Source of the DNA: Codonopsis lanceolata
Lineage: Eukaryota > Streptophyta > Magnoliopsida > Asterales > Campanulaceae
Reading direction: 5' to 3'
Length of the DNA: 64,000 bases
NCBI GenBank assembly: GCA_013146195.2
Contig: CM028378.1
Coordinates: forward strand, 92,190,295-92,254,294
The first letter of the stretch is position 1. The number at the start of each line of letters is the position of its first letter. Below are positions 10,670 through 22,517 of this stretch, one piece after another. The position numbers were made by a program, and so were the translations under genes. The notes beneath the pieces were generated by a model. The model did no database searches and was not told the origin of the DNA. It worked only from the letters and a program-made list of their open reading frames with translations.

Positions 10670-11906
10670 TGTTTTTAAAAATACCTTGCAAGTGCAAAAG
10701 ATTATTGTAGAATAGAAAGATGGAAGCAAGGGTCGAACCTCATGGAGAATGAATTAAAATGAATTTAATCTAAACTAATTTAAAAGTAATTAAATAAAAA
10801 TGAGATTTGTTTTTGGAAGAATTCAAATTCTAAAACTAAACTAATAAAAATAATCTAAATTAACTACTTACTGAAGACTGAATTTAATGAAGGTTTTATG
10901 GATGAGAATGGTCTAGGTATTGTGATTAACTTGTATCGCCTTTTATGCGTATTAGTCTAGAAATATCTATTAATTATGGGTTTGTTCGCTAGGTAAAGGA
11001 TTAGACTTACTGGTCGAGATTTGCAACCCTTAGTACTCCGCTTTGACCGTGCTTTTTTGGTCTGTCCACACAATAATTAAGAGTCCATTAAGTGCCTTAG
11101 GAACTAAAGTGAAAAGGAACGAACTCTATTGCATTCCCCCACACAATGCGAACCTAAATCTACTCCTTAGCCTACGGTCGGGAATCAGAGAGACTTATTT
11201 ATCAATTAAGTTGGCTAGTGTATGACTTATGCATATGATCGTGGAGTTCATCATACCCAAGAGTTTACACATCCACTAACGCAGTCATTATGCGATAACT
11301 TCAATGTAAACCAAATATAATCTAATATGATAAACAATAATTTGATAGAATGAAATTATATAAACACATAAAAGTTGATACAAAAGTACCTCCAATACCT
11401 AGAATGAAGTGGTTACTTCACCAAAGATGATGAACACAACATATTAATGGATTGTAACATCTTCAATCTTCAACAAAGGAAATAAAAAATAAAATACAAA
11501 ATGTTTCTGCCTCTTGAGAGTGCTCAAGAGCAGCCTAAATTAACCTAAAATCGGATCCCCCAAAGCTGAGAAGTTAGGCTTTTATTTATACTAGCTAGGC
11601 CATACACCGAGTGATCGCTCAGGCCTTCTCTTCCGGATTCTTGTTTCTGGAATTTGTGCACTCGCCCAGCCTCCAGCTGAGCTAGCGCTCAACCTTCAGA
11701 TCAGCTTATGGGCCTTCTTCTTTCAGCAGATTTGCACTCAGGCCCCTGGAAACTTCATATTACTACAAAATAGGCCGAAATTCATCATTTTCCTTATCTT
11801 TAGCCTGAAACTCATAAAACACTAAAACTCATATCAATAGCTTCAGAAACTCGCAGAAAAGCACAATCTAAGTAGAAATATACACACAATAGATGTGTCT
11901 AAAACA
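10670..11906 (-). repeat. 5' LTR of the Athila/Tat-type element
   Basis: On the plus strand the LTR runs from TGTTTTTA at 10670 to TAAAACA at 11906, short inverted ends with TG...CA. Length is about 1.24 kb. The inner edge touches the PBS. It contains GC-rich palindromic words near 11609-11620 (GAGTGATCGCTCAGG) and 11667-11682. The outer edge could also be 11908. The partner LTR is not in the window. Confidence 0.7.
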
Positions 11907-11924
11907 CATCCGTCAGGGAGATTG

Positions 11925-12130
11925 TAATACCCCATCCCACATCGGGCTGGTATGTGAATTGTGTTCGATTTATAAGGTGGCCACACACTATGTCTAGGTA
12001 CCAACATCATCCATGGACTTTTGGATCGGTTTGTGGTGGGCCTGATGACCCAATGTGCTGCATATTCAGTGGGCCAGTGTGTGGGCTACACGTAGCGGAT
12101 TGGGCTCTCGGACTCGGGTCATTATAGTTA
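11925..12130. repeat. TRIM/LTR-like repeat with CCCACATCG motif
   Basis: Sequence beginning TGTAATACCCCATCCCACATCGG with TTTATAAGGTGGCCACACAC, then GGTGGGCCTGATGACCCAATG, resembles short LTR-type repeats common in plants. I looked for the 5S rRNA block of Cassandra TRIMs and did not find it. No PBS was recognised, so the identity stays open. Confidence 0.35.
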
Positions 12131-12711
12131 TTTAGTTAACTGAATAGAGTTTTATTAGTAAAATCTATAACTTAGGGACCAATATAATAGTCTTTTAAGA
12201 CTGCTTGTAGTAGTCAAAAAAATTCAACGGAGAAGCTTTTTTCTATAGTAGAACACAAAGGTTCATCAATTGGGTTCTCCATTTTCTCTTTTTTTCTTGA
12301 AATTATAATATTTTCTTGACTTATTTGTTTTAGCTTGTTCACTAGTAATTCCTAAACATGCAACCGATTTTTCCTAAATATTTCGATACTCACCAACAAA
12401 TCTATTATTATAGTTCAAACTTTTCATATTCTTATAATAATGTCAACCCAAATTTCACCATAACAAATGTTAAACATATTCAAAAAGGTAAAATCATATT
12501 ATTTTTTGTCTTAACTTAGTTATTGTATTTTCGTGATTTTCAAAAATATTGTATGACATTTGTAATGGTAGTAATAGGAAGAGCGAATCTAACCAAAAAA
12601 AAAAAAATCAACCTTTGAGATAAAATGAATATAATTGAAAATGATAGGATCTAATTTAAAGTTAGATATAAGTTAAGGGACCAAATTTAATTTAATTTTA
12701 TATGGAATTGA
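12131..12711. other. No gene recognised
   Basis: AT-rich non-coding sequence between the TRIM-like repeat and the LINE 3' part. No open frame, repeat or RNA gene was recognised. Confidence 0.4.
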
Positions 12712-14358
12712 TTAGCTCAGATCAAGTCCATTGAAAAGTTTTTTGCCAATTTCTTTTGGGCCAATGTTGAGGGTAGATTCAAAACCCACCGGACTGCTTG
12801 GCATACATGCTGCCTGCCCAAACATTCCGGAGGTATTGGTATTCCATCCTTAATGTCCTTGGTGAAGGCATTCTCGGTTAAACTTTGGTGGAGGTTTAGA
12901 ACGGTGGATAATCTTTGGCCTCAATTTCTTCGGACCCGATACTGTAAATCCTGCCATGTGGTTGTTTCTTCTAGTAAAGGATCCCACATTTGGAAGCGGC
13001 TTCAGGATATTAAATTACTGGTAGAACCGAATATAGGATGGATTGTTGGAAAGGGAAATATATCCATATGGTTTGATAGCTGGATTCCAAATCAACATCT
13101 CTCCCCTCCCTCAAATTGTAACGTTGATAAAGTTCGAGACTTGTTTGATGATAACGGCCTTCTGCTTCCTGTTGCTAAAACTTTATTGCCCGAAGCTGCC
13201 ATTCATGAAATTTCCAGTAGCCATATCTCTATTTCGACACATCCTGATCAACCTTTCTGGAGGGGTTCTGCTTCAAGTAAATTCACGATGTCTTCTACAA
13301 AAGAGTTAGTTGCTCATGTTTCCAATTATTCTTTGTTGGCTAAGTTTATATGGCACAAGTTCCTTCCAAATTGCATTGGTATTTTCATGTGGCGTTTGTT
13401 CATGGGTCGGCTTCCTATTGATGAGGGGCTGCTCAAAAAAGGTTTTAAGCTGGCGTCAAAATGTGCTTGCTGCTCTCATCACCAAGTGGAAACATTTCAA
13501 CATCTTTTCATTCTCAGTGAAGCCGCAGTTCTGACTTGGAAAGCTTTCATTCCTCATGGAATTTCTATTAATGGCTCTTCTGCTCGGCAACGTTGCATGG
13601 CCAACTGGTGTTTGGCCAAGTTTGCTTCCCTTATCCTGCTGCCTTCTATCATATTGTGGAATATTTGGAAGTATCGAAATGGAGTGATTTTTGATGGAAA
13701 CTGTAAGCCTTATTCTCAGATTCCCTATGCGGTTGATCATGATCTTTATTGTATTTTAAGTGCATGGAATTTCGTGGGCGTCCGGCAATCTCAAGGTCTC
13801 ATTTTTTCTTATGCGTCTCGCAAGAAATTGTTTGTTAGGGCTGTTCATTGGTCTAAGCCTCCTCCTGGTTATCTTAAACTTAACTCTGATGGGGCATGTC
13901 GTGGAAATCCAGGTAGCAGCGACGGCGGTGGTGTTGTTCGGGACTGCAATGGTTTGGTTGTATATGCTTATAGCTCGTTTTATGGGCTGTCTTCTTCTTC
14001 TGTTGCGGAAGTTAGAGCTCTATTACAAGGTATTGACTGGATTCATAGGAATGGCATCAGTGATGTTTTGGTGGAAATAGACTCCAAGGTCATATGTGAT
14101 ATGATTAATCAAAACCTCTCCCCTACTTGGCCTCTGGCGTATTTTATTCGGGATATTGTTTTTCGGAAGCAAGCCTTGAATTTCTCTATTAGCCATTGCT
14201 TTCGAGAAGCAAACTCTGTTGCTGATGGATTGGCTAATTTGGCTATAGACTCTGGTAGTAACTCTACATTTATTTCGATTCGAGACCTTCCTCGTTCTAT
14301 CAAGTCTAATGTTCTTCTCGACGCTCAAAGCACGGCTAGGATTAGAGTTTCTTCTTAA
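12712..14358 (+). pseudogene. LINE ORF2 C-terminal part: zf-RVT and RNase H, 5'-truncated
   Basis: The frame is open from just after a TGA at 12709 to a TAA at 14356-14358, about 548 codons. The ATG at 12853 is internal; homology begins upstream with EKFFANFFWANVEGR, a typical post-RT segment. A zf-RVT domain follows (FIWHKFLPNCIGIFMWRL ... CACCSHH near 13345-13490). The C-terminal RNase H keeps its acidic set: SDGACRGNPG (13890), AEVRALLQG (14007), VEIDSKV (14072) and REANSVADGLA (14205). Reverse transcriptase and endonuclease are absent, the usual result of 5'-truncated target-primed insertion. No internal stop breaks this long frame, so the copy may be fairly young. Confidence 0.88.
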
Positions 14359-14505
14359 TCTCTTTTCCTATTGTATTTCTTTTGAGGTAAGGCTCCTTTG
14401 TCCCCCCGTTCAAAGGGTAAGGCTGGTTGTCCCCCTTAAGTTTGCATTCTTTTCTTTATTTAAATAAAATCTTGCAGGTGCCGTCCTGCTTCTATTAAAA
14501 AATGC
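14359..14505 (+). other. LINE 3' UTR and A-rich end
   Basis: Downstream of the RNase H stop are GGTAAGGCT-containing repeats and an AATAAA-like word (14463-14468), then GCAGGTGCCGTCCTGC, a short palindrome, then a short A run near 14500. This fits the 3' end of the LINE. I did not find a clear target-site duplication. Confidence 0.6.
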
Positions 14506-14854
14506 AAATTTACTAGTTTAGCCATAATTAATGATGAACAATTTACTTGTTTAGCCATAATTAATAGTGAATAGTTTATTAAATCTAGGGTTGTTTATGT
14601 CTAGGGGGTGGCAAAATGAATGTTATGGATAATCATGACTAATTTAGCTTACTACTACAATTGTTTATGATTGTATTTGACTGTTGTAGTTTATAAAACT
14701 CAGCTGTTTACTGTAATGATCGGATGCAATTAGAGAGAGACCTTTTTTTCATATATAATATGCAATAACAATAGTGTTTCTCTGCATCATTGATCATAAC
14801 ATATATGAATATGACAATTCTTTTTATTTATCTTTTTTTTTTTTGCATGCCCTC
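14506..14854. other. Non-coding; short direct duplication
   Basis: A near-exact duplication of a ~30-bp segment containing GTTTAGCCATAATTAAT occurs at about 14515 and 14551. Otherwise AT-rich with no recognised gene. Confidence 0.4.
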
Positions 14855-14858
14855 CTTC

Positions 14859-15025
14859 AGAAAGGCTATCATTGGATTTTGAGCAGATTTGGAGGATTGC
14901 ACGTTGCTAAATATATAACGCTTTGGTGGATTTTGAGGTCACTGGAAGCTCATATGTACATGGTTCTGCTATGGTTGCTTTACGGAGGGAAATGAGGTTT
15001 CTCATTGATGGAAAGCTCTCTTCAA
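14859..15025 (+). pseudogene. Exon-like remnant of an unrecognised protein
   Basis: After a pyrimidine tract ending in CTTCAG, one frame reads LDFEQIWRIARC, then a stop, then VDFEVTGSSYVHGSAMVAL and RREMRFLIDGKLSS. The composition is protein-like and the tract before it resembles a splice acceptor. I do not recognise the family. The stop and the AT-rich surroundings indicate a dead fragment. Confidence 0.3.
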
Positions 15026-17660
15026 TCTATATTTAACACTCATTTAAAGCCCTTATTATATTGTTGACTTTTCTCCTTCACTCGACCATTTCAGTACCCA
15101 TTAGGGGGGCAATAACTTGGAAAGGAAAATCAATGTACAACTTTAACCGTTAATGGCAATCCAACTCTATCTGTTTCGGGTCATGGCATGGCACACAATA
15201 GGTACTTCCAAGTACTGTGTGTTTTATGATTTTGAAATTTTAATTAAAAAATACACGTTAAACGATAGGTAACAAGTCATGAAACTATAATGATTTGTAA
15301 AGTTATTATTTGTTAGAGATTCATTTATTGACATTATTTAATGATTTATACTGTTTAAATTAATCAATTATTAGTTTTAGTTTTCTTGATTATTACTAAT
15401 TATTTATTATCAATTAAACCTTTTAGAGAAAGGTTATTCTTGGAAGAAATTATTTATTAGGGTTTATATATCTTTATGGTTTATAATTTCTAAGTATATT
15501 TATTTTGTTCGAATGTTAATACTTTGGTTTGATCGTTTATATAGTTAGAATATATTATTTAATTGTTTTACCTTTCTTAGTATTTAACTTGATTTATTAT
15601 TAATTGTTATGTCTTTTATAGTACGGTTATTTTGGAGACTTTGATTATATTTTGGTTTAAGGTTTTTATATAATATATTGTGATTCTAGGTTTGTGTTGT
15701 ATCTCATGTTTTCCTACACACAGTTGATCTATTGAGTAACCTTATATATATACTTAGTATAGGATTTATGTAAATATAGTAAGTGAATATTATTTTGTAT
15801 TAGAGTCCTTATTTAATACACTAACTTACTAATTATTTATGATAAGTATGTTTTCTTGTTGTACAAGGTTTTTAGTTACTTTTGGTGCATATAAATACAA
15901 AAGGACATTCACCATTGAAGTTTACAGAAGTAACAACTTAGAAGAGAGAACCCAATATAGATAAGAGAGAAAAGAGTTTGAAGTACTGCTGCAGCATTCT
16001 GAATGTACTGTTGAATGAAGCTACATCGGAGCTTTCATTCATTCTGTCACCAGCACAGTCTTCTGTCAATACCTCCTACCGTTTTGTTAAAAACTTTTGA
16101 GCGTATATCAATCTAGGTAGTCCGAGTTGTTTATTTTATTCAACGACGTATTTGTTTTATCTAGAGCTTTTCATAAATTTCATTTTATTAATCTTTCAAA
16201 TGTAATGAGTTTAAACCAATTTTACTAGTGAAATACTTTTAGTCATGAGGATCGATCAATAAGTTATTTAGTTATTGATCAAAAGTTATCTCTTGTGTTT
16301 AGTTTCTTTTTACTTTATTTTTACTATTTTTATTTTATTTATGTTGTTTTCAAAACTTCAATGATCTCTTCGATGAACTCTTCATTGAACAGTTCATTTT
16401 AAATGTTTTTATTAAATTTTTATGTTATGTTTTCTTTGTTTTTGTTTTTTTTGTTTCTACTTATTGTTTATTTACTTAGTTTGAGTTTTTGAATGTCATT
16501 TCAAAAGAAACAAAATTTCTATACTACATAAGAATTGATTTTTCAAAAATGGCATAGCCTGCTCTTAATATTTCCTACAAAAAATTTATAAATCAGTTGG
16601 TGTTGTTTATATCCAATAAAGGAAAGAGCTACCTTTCAAATTTCATAGAAATTGTCAAGTTGGTCCACATACAAAAATGAAAATCAGCCTTTGATCATCC
16701 ATAGTATCTCATTGGTTCTGATCATGTGCATAAAAAATTGAGGCTACTTATAAAAAGTGTGAAAGCTGCTTGCTTAATATATCTTAATTTATTTTGAGAT
16801 CAATAGTATCTTAAAAATGATTTTTTGGAAACAGATTCTCAATTTCTAAATGTTTTGACGAAACGAAGTGACTAATGAAACTAGTGCCATATATTGAAGG
16901 CTTGATTGTTGGTTAACAATCTGAATCACTATACTGTTTTGATTATATACTTTCATATCTTTTTAGGCATGATCTAAGACATTCATACTTGGCTACTCTA
17001 TGTTTCTCTCTTGAAAATCGAATGTTATGTATAATTGGATTAAGAAATATACTCTTCTATCTCAAGATGTTTTGATATCAAAATTAATATGAGTTATGTT
17101 TAAAATACATTTGAAAAGTGTTATATAACTTCATATTTTTGAGGAGTTCTTAAAGTTGTATTCGTTTTCCCTAATTGATTTGGGATGCTCATTAGTTTAT
17201 CTCATATTTTTACTCGTTGTTAGTTTATCAAAATATATATAGTTATCTATTTCTTATTTCAATTATATATATCTAGTTGTGGTTAGTCTATTTTGTTTGA
17301 TATTTTTTTTGAATATTGTATTTTCCTTTTTTTAACATACAAACTAACTATTTTCAAATCTCCAAATATTTTTTATTTGCTCGCATTTATTTTCTTATCT
17401 TCCATCTTTCTTTATTTATTCAATCTTCTTTATGTGTATATATATATTTTTAGTAACTCTTACAATTGTCGCATAATTCTTCCAGTTTTATTTGAATAAG
17501 TTAAATTTATATCAGTTTGTTTTGCTAAAACATCACTTCATCTTTCATAATTTTCATGTTATCATTCATTCTAATCTTAATCGACTAAAGTATTGTAGCT
17601 AAAGCTTAATATTCTGCTTGTCTTGGTTAATTTATTCATGTTAATCCTACGTACCAAGCT
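15026..17660. other. AT-rich intergenic DNA with an LTR-like leader
   Basis: No gene seen. At 15887-15900 a TATA-like ATATAAATACAAAAGG precedes a sequence resembling the R-U5 part of a Copia LTR (AGAAGAGAGAACCC, then TCTGTCACCAG near 16040). With the Copia-like coding remnant at 17.7 kb, a broken Copia element on the plus strand is possible, but I could not define LTR ends. The rest is over 70 percent A+T by eye. Confidence 0.35.
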
Positions 17661-17739
17661 TTGTGTTTGAGCTACAAGAAGTCTTTTTGTTTTTTTCTTG
17701 ATAGTGTACTAATTGCTTTCTTCTTCTTCGAATCACAAG

Positions 17740-18038
17740 AATCCATGAATATTATTTTTGATGATTTATCTGATTTGGGAAGAAAAAGTACTAAAGACCA
17801 GGTTGATGATCTCCTAGAAAGACTGCAAACTTTAGAACCTGAAGTAATTTCAATTGCTGGACGTGAAATGGTTGTTTCAAAAACTACTGAAGTAAATGAA
17901 GGCTCCAATGTAACTTCATCGGAGACTTCATTGAAGAATGCAAAAATAGTTTCAGAATCTGTTGAAGAGAAAATTATAACTGAAAGATCCAAGGACATTC
18001 ACAACAGAATCCACAAGGATCATCCTTTCAGATTGTGA
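17740..18038 (+). pseudogene. Copia polyprotein linker remnant (between integrase and RT)
   Basis: An open frame of about 100 codons ends at 18036-18038. It reads NIIFDDLSDLGRKSTK, then acidic and serine-rich sequence, then RIHKDHPFRL. IFDD-type starts and a closing R-(I/V)-H-K-D-H-P are usual in the low-complexity linker between integrase and reverse transcriptase of some Copia elements. No integrase or RT flanks it, so it is a fragment. It could instead be a chance acidic frame. Confidence 0.4.
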
Positions 18039-18992
18039 TTGTGAATTTCAAAAGTATAATTGTCTGGATCAAATTGTTTGAATTTCTAAATTATAATTGT
18101 GATTTAAAATTTTAAAATTGAAATAACCCTAATTTTAAAATATCTCAAATTTGAAATAACCATAATTTTGAAATAGCTCTAATAGAGTATTTAATTTATG
18201 TAATTGTTATGAATTGTGAGTTTGTGATAGAAGATATGATAATATATTTTTTATTTCCCAAATTTGTGTGTTCAATATTTTGGTAGGAAATGTCTATTTA
18301 TTTAATTTGAAAGTAGAACATTTTGAATTTTGGGTTAAAGTAGTTGATTTGTGAAAAAAATAATAATTTATTTGAATGGATTTATGATATCGAATTTGTG
18401 ATCAATTTTAAAATGATTATTTTATATTTTTTATTAAAAAAAATTTGCTTAAGAGGGTTACAAATGATGATGTATTTAAACGTTTTCAAAAAATGAAAAA
18501 CCGTATGAAACAATTATAATTTGTAAATTTTATTAAATCTGTAACCCCGGTTGAGAAAATTTTTACGTGCAACTTTTGGGTAGTGGTGTATTATATGAAA
18601 GTTTGTAATACATGTTGTATTCTTTTGAAACCAACATGTGTCATGCATGTCGGTTAATAGTTGTATACATTCGTATAACTCAATTGGTTTGTGGATGTTG
18701 GCCTTGTATCCTTGTTTATAATTAAGTATTTTCCCGAACATTCGTATATACTTTTATTTTGTATTAAAATATGGGTATTCTGTGATGTGACACATCCTTA
18801 TTGGCTAGTGTGCTGGAACTCACAAAATGTCCAACTAATAAAAATAAGAAAATGATATCCTTACCACGAATCCTACAACTTTCCTTACAACTAAACCTTG
18901 AATTGGGAAAAATTGTTTTGAACAAAGATAATTTTACCCTTCTTTAAAGCTTAGTTGTAAGCAAAGTTGTGAAAATAGTTATAAGGCTAGCA
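18039..18992. other. AT-rich; no gene recognised
   Basis: Contains short direct repeats around TTTTGAAATA (about 18110-18180). No coding, RNA or clear repeat feature was recognised. Confidence 0.4.
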
Positions 18993-19455
18993 ATGTTGAT
19001 GAAAATATGTCACATCATAAAATACATATATTTTAATGTAAAATAAGAGTGACCTAAACATTACCCTTTGAGTACAAAGGCGCCAAAGCGTCCAACCTTA
19101 TTTAAAACCAAAGAAAAAAAAAAACTTTGAAAGACGACATAAATATAAGGACTATTTCCTCGTACTAATGGTTATCATCGTACGTTGGCATCACATCACA
19201 TTACACATAGAGGATGCGATAATAAAGGGTGGGACACATAATAAATGCAATGGACCATCAAATCATTAAGCCTCTATCCATCAAGTTCTACCAATATTAA
19301 GGATTTAAAACCAAAAAAAAAAAAACTTTGAAAGACGACATAAATCTAAGGACTATTTCCTCATACGAATGGTTATCATCGTACGTTGGCATCAGATCAC
19401 ATGGAGGATGCGATAATAAAGGGTGGGACACATAATAAATGCAATGGACCAATTG
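18993..19455 (+). repeat. SABATH upstream block, copy A, with internal duplication
   Basis: Begins GATGAAAATATGTCACATCA and matches 32977-33445 closely. Internally it has two copies of a ~150-bp unit (about 19105-19258 and 19312-19448), each containing ACTTTGAAAGACGACATAAA, ATCATCGTACGTTGGCATCA and AGGATGCGATAATAAAGG. In the other copy the next sequence is ATGACTTCTGCC; here that sequence resumes only at 21120, after a transposon. Confidence 0.85.
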
Positions 19456-19576
19456 ATAACAATCCAATTATATAAATGTATTCATGTTAATGTTCTCAAT
19501 TGTTATTCCGGTGAAATTCAGCTGGTCCGTTTTGGATAATTTTCAATTGCTATAATTTTATCATTTGATTTTTTTA

Positions 19577-20943
19577 GGATAATATATTTTTTTGGTCCCT
19601 GAACCATACCAATATTATGCATTTTGTCCCTGTATTTTTTTTTGTAATGCATTTGGTCCTTCAATTCGATTTTTTTGGTCAATTCACCATTCCTACCGTT
19701 ACCGTTAGTAAAAAATGTAACATTGGCTAACTTTCTAAATGCTCAAACTATAGGGAGTTAATGTGTCAAAATTTTCAAAATGTCCAAACAATGGATAAAA
19801 TGTCAAAATGTGGTTGTCAGCAAGAGATCGATTTGGAAACCATCTACATTATTAGGCGGGTGGATCTGCCATCTCCAAGGTTTGCCTTGAATCTGTCAGA
19901 GGCTGACTTAAGAATTTCCTATGCCCGGCGGGACTCCAAGGTTTGCCTCGAATATGTCTTCTTCCTCTCTATACCCAATAGAAAGCGCACATCCACAGAA
20001 CAGTAGGAAATGAAGGTTAGACTCCTCTTTTCATTCTTTTTCAGGTCCATTCATCGAGATTTCTTCTCAGTTGGTTCGTTAGACGTTTTCATAGGAAGAA
20101 AGATTTGGTGAGAGGTCAGAGGTGGGCTGTGGAAGATGGCGGCCTTGGATGGGGCTTTGTACATCGGAGAATAATTGGAAGGGGATGAAGTCGGAGGTGC
20201 GAAGGTGAAGATGGCGGCTTGATGATTGATTTTGGGAAGGACATCGGAGAATAATTGGAAGGGGATGAACTTCGGTTGCGAGGGTGAAGAAGATGGCGGG
20301 CTTGATGATTATTTGGAGAAGGAGGAGATGAATTGGATGATTAGAATGGGTTTGAACAGAGAAGAAAATTCGGTGAAAGGTGGGTGTAATGGGGGAACCG
20401 GTAGCCAAGCGTGAAGATGGCGGTGAAGATGGCGGCCTTGATGGGTCTCGTTGCTTAGCCGGGACAGACATCGGAGAATAATTGGAAGGGGGACGAACTG
20501 GGTTGCATGCGAAGGTGAAAAAGATGACGTGCTTGGTGATTCGCCGAAGAAGGAGAAGATGAAGGGGATGATTGGACTGCTTGAGGCCGAAATCGTCGGG
20601 TCTGTTTGAACATAGGAGAAAATTGGGTTTCAATTAGGGTAACGGTAGGAAGGGATCTAAATTTCGCCTGAGAAGGAGGAGATGAAGAGTTTAATATTAT
20701 ACTCGTCCACCATTTAATATATGTTAACAATAACTCCTTTTTTAATTAAAAAAGACACATTGACCCCCTATAGTTTGGACATTTTGAAAAGTTAGTCTAT
20801 GTTAATTTTTTTAGTAACGGTAACGGTAAGAAGGGTGAATTGACCAAAAAAATCAAATTGAAGGACCAAACGCATTACAAAAAAAATCAGGGACCAAACG
20901 TATAATATTGGTATAGTTTAGGGACAAAAAAATTATATTATTC
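19577..20943. mobile_element. Non-autonomous DNA transposon with ~190-bp terminal inverted repeats
   Basis: The left end (19577-~19790) and right end (~20750-20943) are inverted copies. Both contain TTGGTCCCTGAACCATACC-like and CTTCAATTCGATTTTTTTGG-like segments and end with CAAACTATAGGG. Long TIRs suggest a Mutator-like element, but I could not define a 9-bp target duplication. The interior at 20100-20700 holds three copies of ACATCGGAGAATAATTGGAA with GAAGATGGCGG words; its long minus-strand frame is a repeat artefact. The element sits inside the SABATH upstream block and is absent from the copy at 33.4 kb. Confidence 0.75.
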
Positions 20944-21119
20944 AGTTTTTTATACTAAAAAGATTAAAATTAATAAATCTTAAGCACGTTATGAATCACT
21001 TATACAATGTATTGCGTTACATCAATTTATTTACCGAAATGTAATAATTTAAATTACTTAATTCAACAACATAGTACAACCCTTTTTTAGCCCAATACAA
21101 CCACCCCGCCCCGCTCCCA

Positions 21120-21548
21120 AATGACTTCTGCCCTTTTGGTTTTAAACCATGTTGATGCTTTTTTTTTTTTGTGAAAACCAACTTAATCCACTTTACAAAA
21201 GACTAAAATTATTTTTTTTCCTTTTTGTTTAATACAATTTACAAAAAACAAGAGGGAGTAGAGTAGTTTATTTTAAAAAATAGTATTCATTTTTTTCCTT
21301 TTCGTTTGTTCACAAAACTACGCCCGATATATAAGTGAAAATTAACAACTTTTTATTCATGATAAGTTGGGTCTCGTAATAATAGAATTGAGATTAATAA
21401 TACTGATCGGACTAATCACATTTTATTCAATACTCTGTCTTATTATATCCATGATAAGTTGGGTTCGTAATTTTGAAGTGACACAAAAGAGCAAAAGAGG
21501 GAGAGTGAATATATATAGATGGTTCTTCCTCAGTTATGCCAAAGATTA
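21120..21548 (+). promoter_or_regulatory. Upstream region of SABATH copy 1
   Basis: 21120-21305 continues the duplicated upstream block (ATGACTTCTGCCC, CCAACTTAATCCACTTTAC, AGAGTAGTTTATT). From about 21330 it matches the sequence before copy 2 (GTGAAAATTAACAAC, CACTAATCACATTTTATTC). A TATA-like ATATATATAG lies at 21509-21518, 61 bp before the second in-frame ATG. Confidence 0.6.
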
Positions 21549-21709
21549 AGGCAAAGGTGAGAAATATAATAACACAATGATGGATGTCCAAAACGTTCTA
21601 CACATGAATGCAGGCACTGGTGCATCTAGCTATGCCAAAAATTCGTTTTTCCAAGTCTCTCCTTCCTATATACATATATACATATCCTCCCTCCTGTTAT
21701 ACTGAAATA

Positions 21710-21712
<3 letters not shown>

Positions 21713-21777
<65 letters not shown>

Positions 21778-21802
21778 TACATGTGTGTGTGTGTGTGTGT
21801 GA
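21713..21802. repeat. (AT)n then (TG)n microsatellite in intron 1, copy 1
   Basis: About 30 AT repeats, then GCATACATG, then about 10 TG repeats. The same compound microsatellite is in intron 1 of copy 2. Frames of alternating Ile-Tyr or His-Thr across it are not genes. Confidence 0.97.
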
Positions 21803-22298
21803 GTGTATGTTATCAAGTATCACTTACACAGAGACTTTCATTTTTCAGGAAACTGTGATAAGGAAATCATGGCCTGTTTTAGAGCAAACTATCAAGAAAA
21901 TGAAACTCAACGATTGCAAATTTCCAAAGTGTTTTAAGATAGCAAATTTGGGTTGCTCTTCAGGGCCAAACACGTTTTTGGTCATCTCCAATATTATCGA
22001 CACTGTCAGTTTGTTGCATCAGGAAAATCATCGCGAAGCACCTGAGTTTCATGTTTGCCTGAATGATCTTCCTAATAATGACTTCAACACCATTTTCAAG
22101 TCCTTACCAACATTTTATGTGGAACTCGAGAGGAAGAACGGAGAAAAGTTTGGGCCTTGTCTTATATCAGGAGTTCCGGGTTCGTTTTATGGAAGGCTCT
22201 TCCCAAAGGAGAGCATGCACCTAGTTCACTCCACTTATAGCCTACACTATCTATCGCGGGTAAGCATATATAGCATTTTCATCACTAAGAGAATAATA

Positions 22299-22517
22299 CT
22301 CCCTCCATTTTTGAATAACTGTACTCATTTCCTTTTTACCTGTTTCAAAATAATTGTTATTTTTTAAAAAAATCTTTTTAGGAAAACACTTTTACCACAT
22401 ACTCAAAGGCAACGAAAGAAACCACACATTACACCAATACATATAATACAGTCAATTACTTTTTCCCTTAAACGATGTGCCGGATCAAAGAGAACGATTA
22501 TTTGAAAACGGTGGGAG
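22299..22517. mobile_element. Stowaway-type MITE in intron 2 of SABATH copy 1
   Basis: Bounded by TA on both sides with ends CTCCCTCCATTTT and GGTGGGAG, the Tc1/mariner Stowaway pattern; 219 bp. The orthologous insertion is at 62655-62871 in copy 2, so it predates the gene duplication. Confidence 0.88.

Noticed and set aside
11925..12130. Cassandra-type TRIM carrying 5S rRNA
   Set aside because: The general CCCACATCG look is there, but no 5S promoter block (A box or C box) could be found.
17661..17740. Upstream start for the 17.7-kb frame
   Set aside because: The first ~25 codons are hydrophobic and Phe-rich from T-rich DNA; the likely coding remnant begins near 17740.
20079..20633. A 184-codon minus-strand open frame inside the long-TIR transposon
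   Set aside because: It runs through tandem copies of a short repeat and has low-complexity Ser/Pro/His content with no domain.
21608..21823. Ile-Tyr and His-Thr repeat frames across dinucleotide runs, also at 30.9-31.3 kb and 62.0-62.2 kb
   Set aside because: They are direct translations of (AT)n and (GT)n microsatellites.
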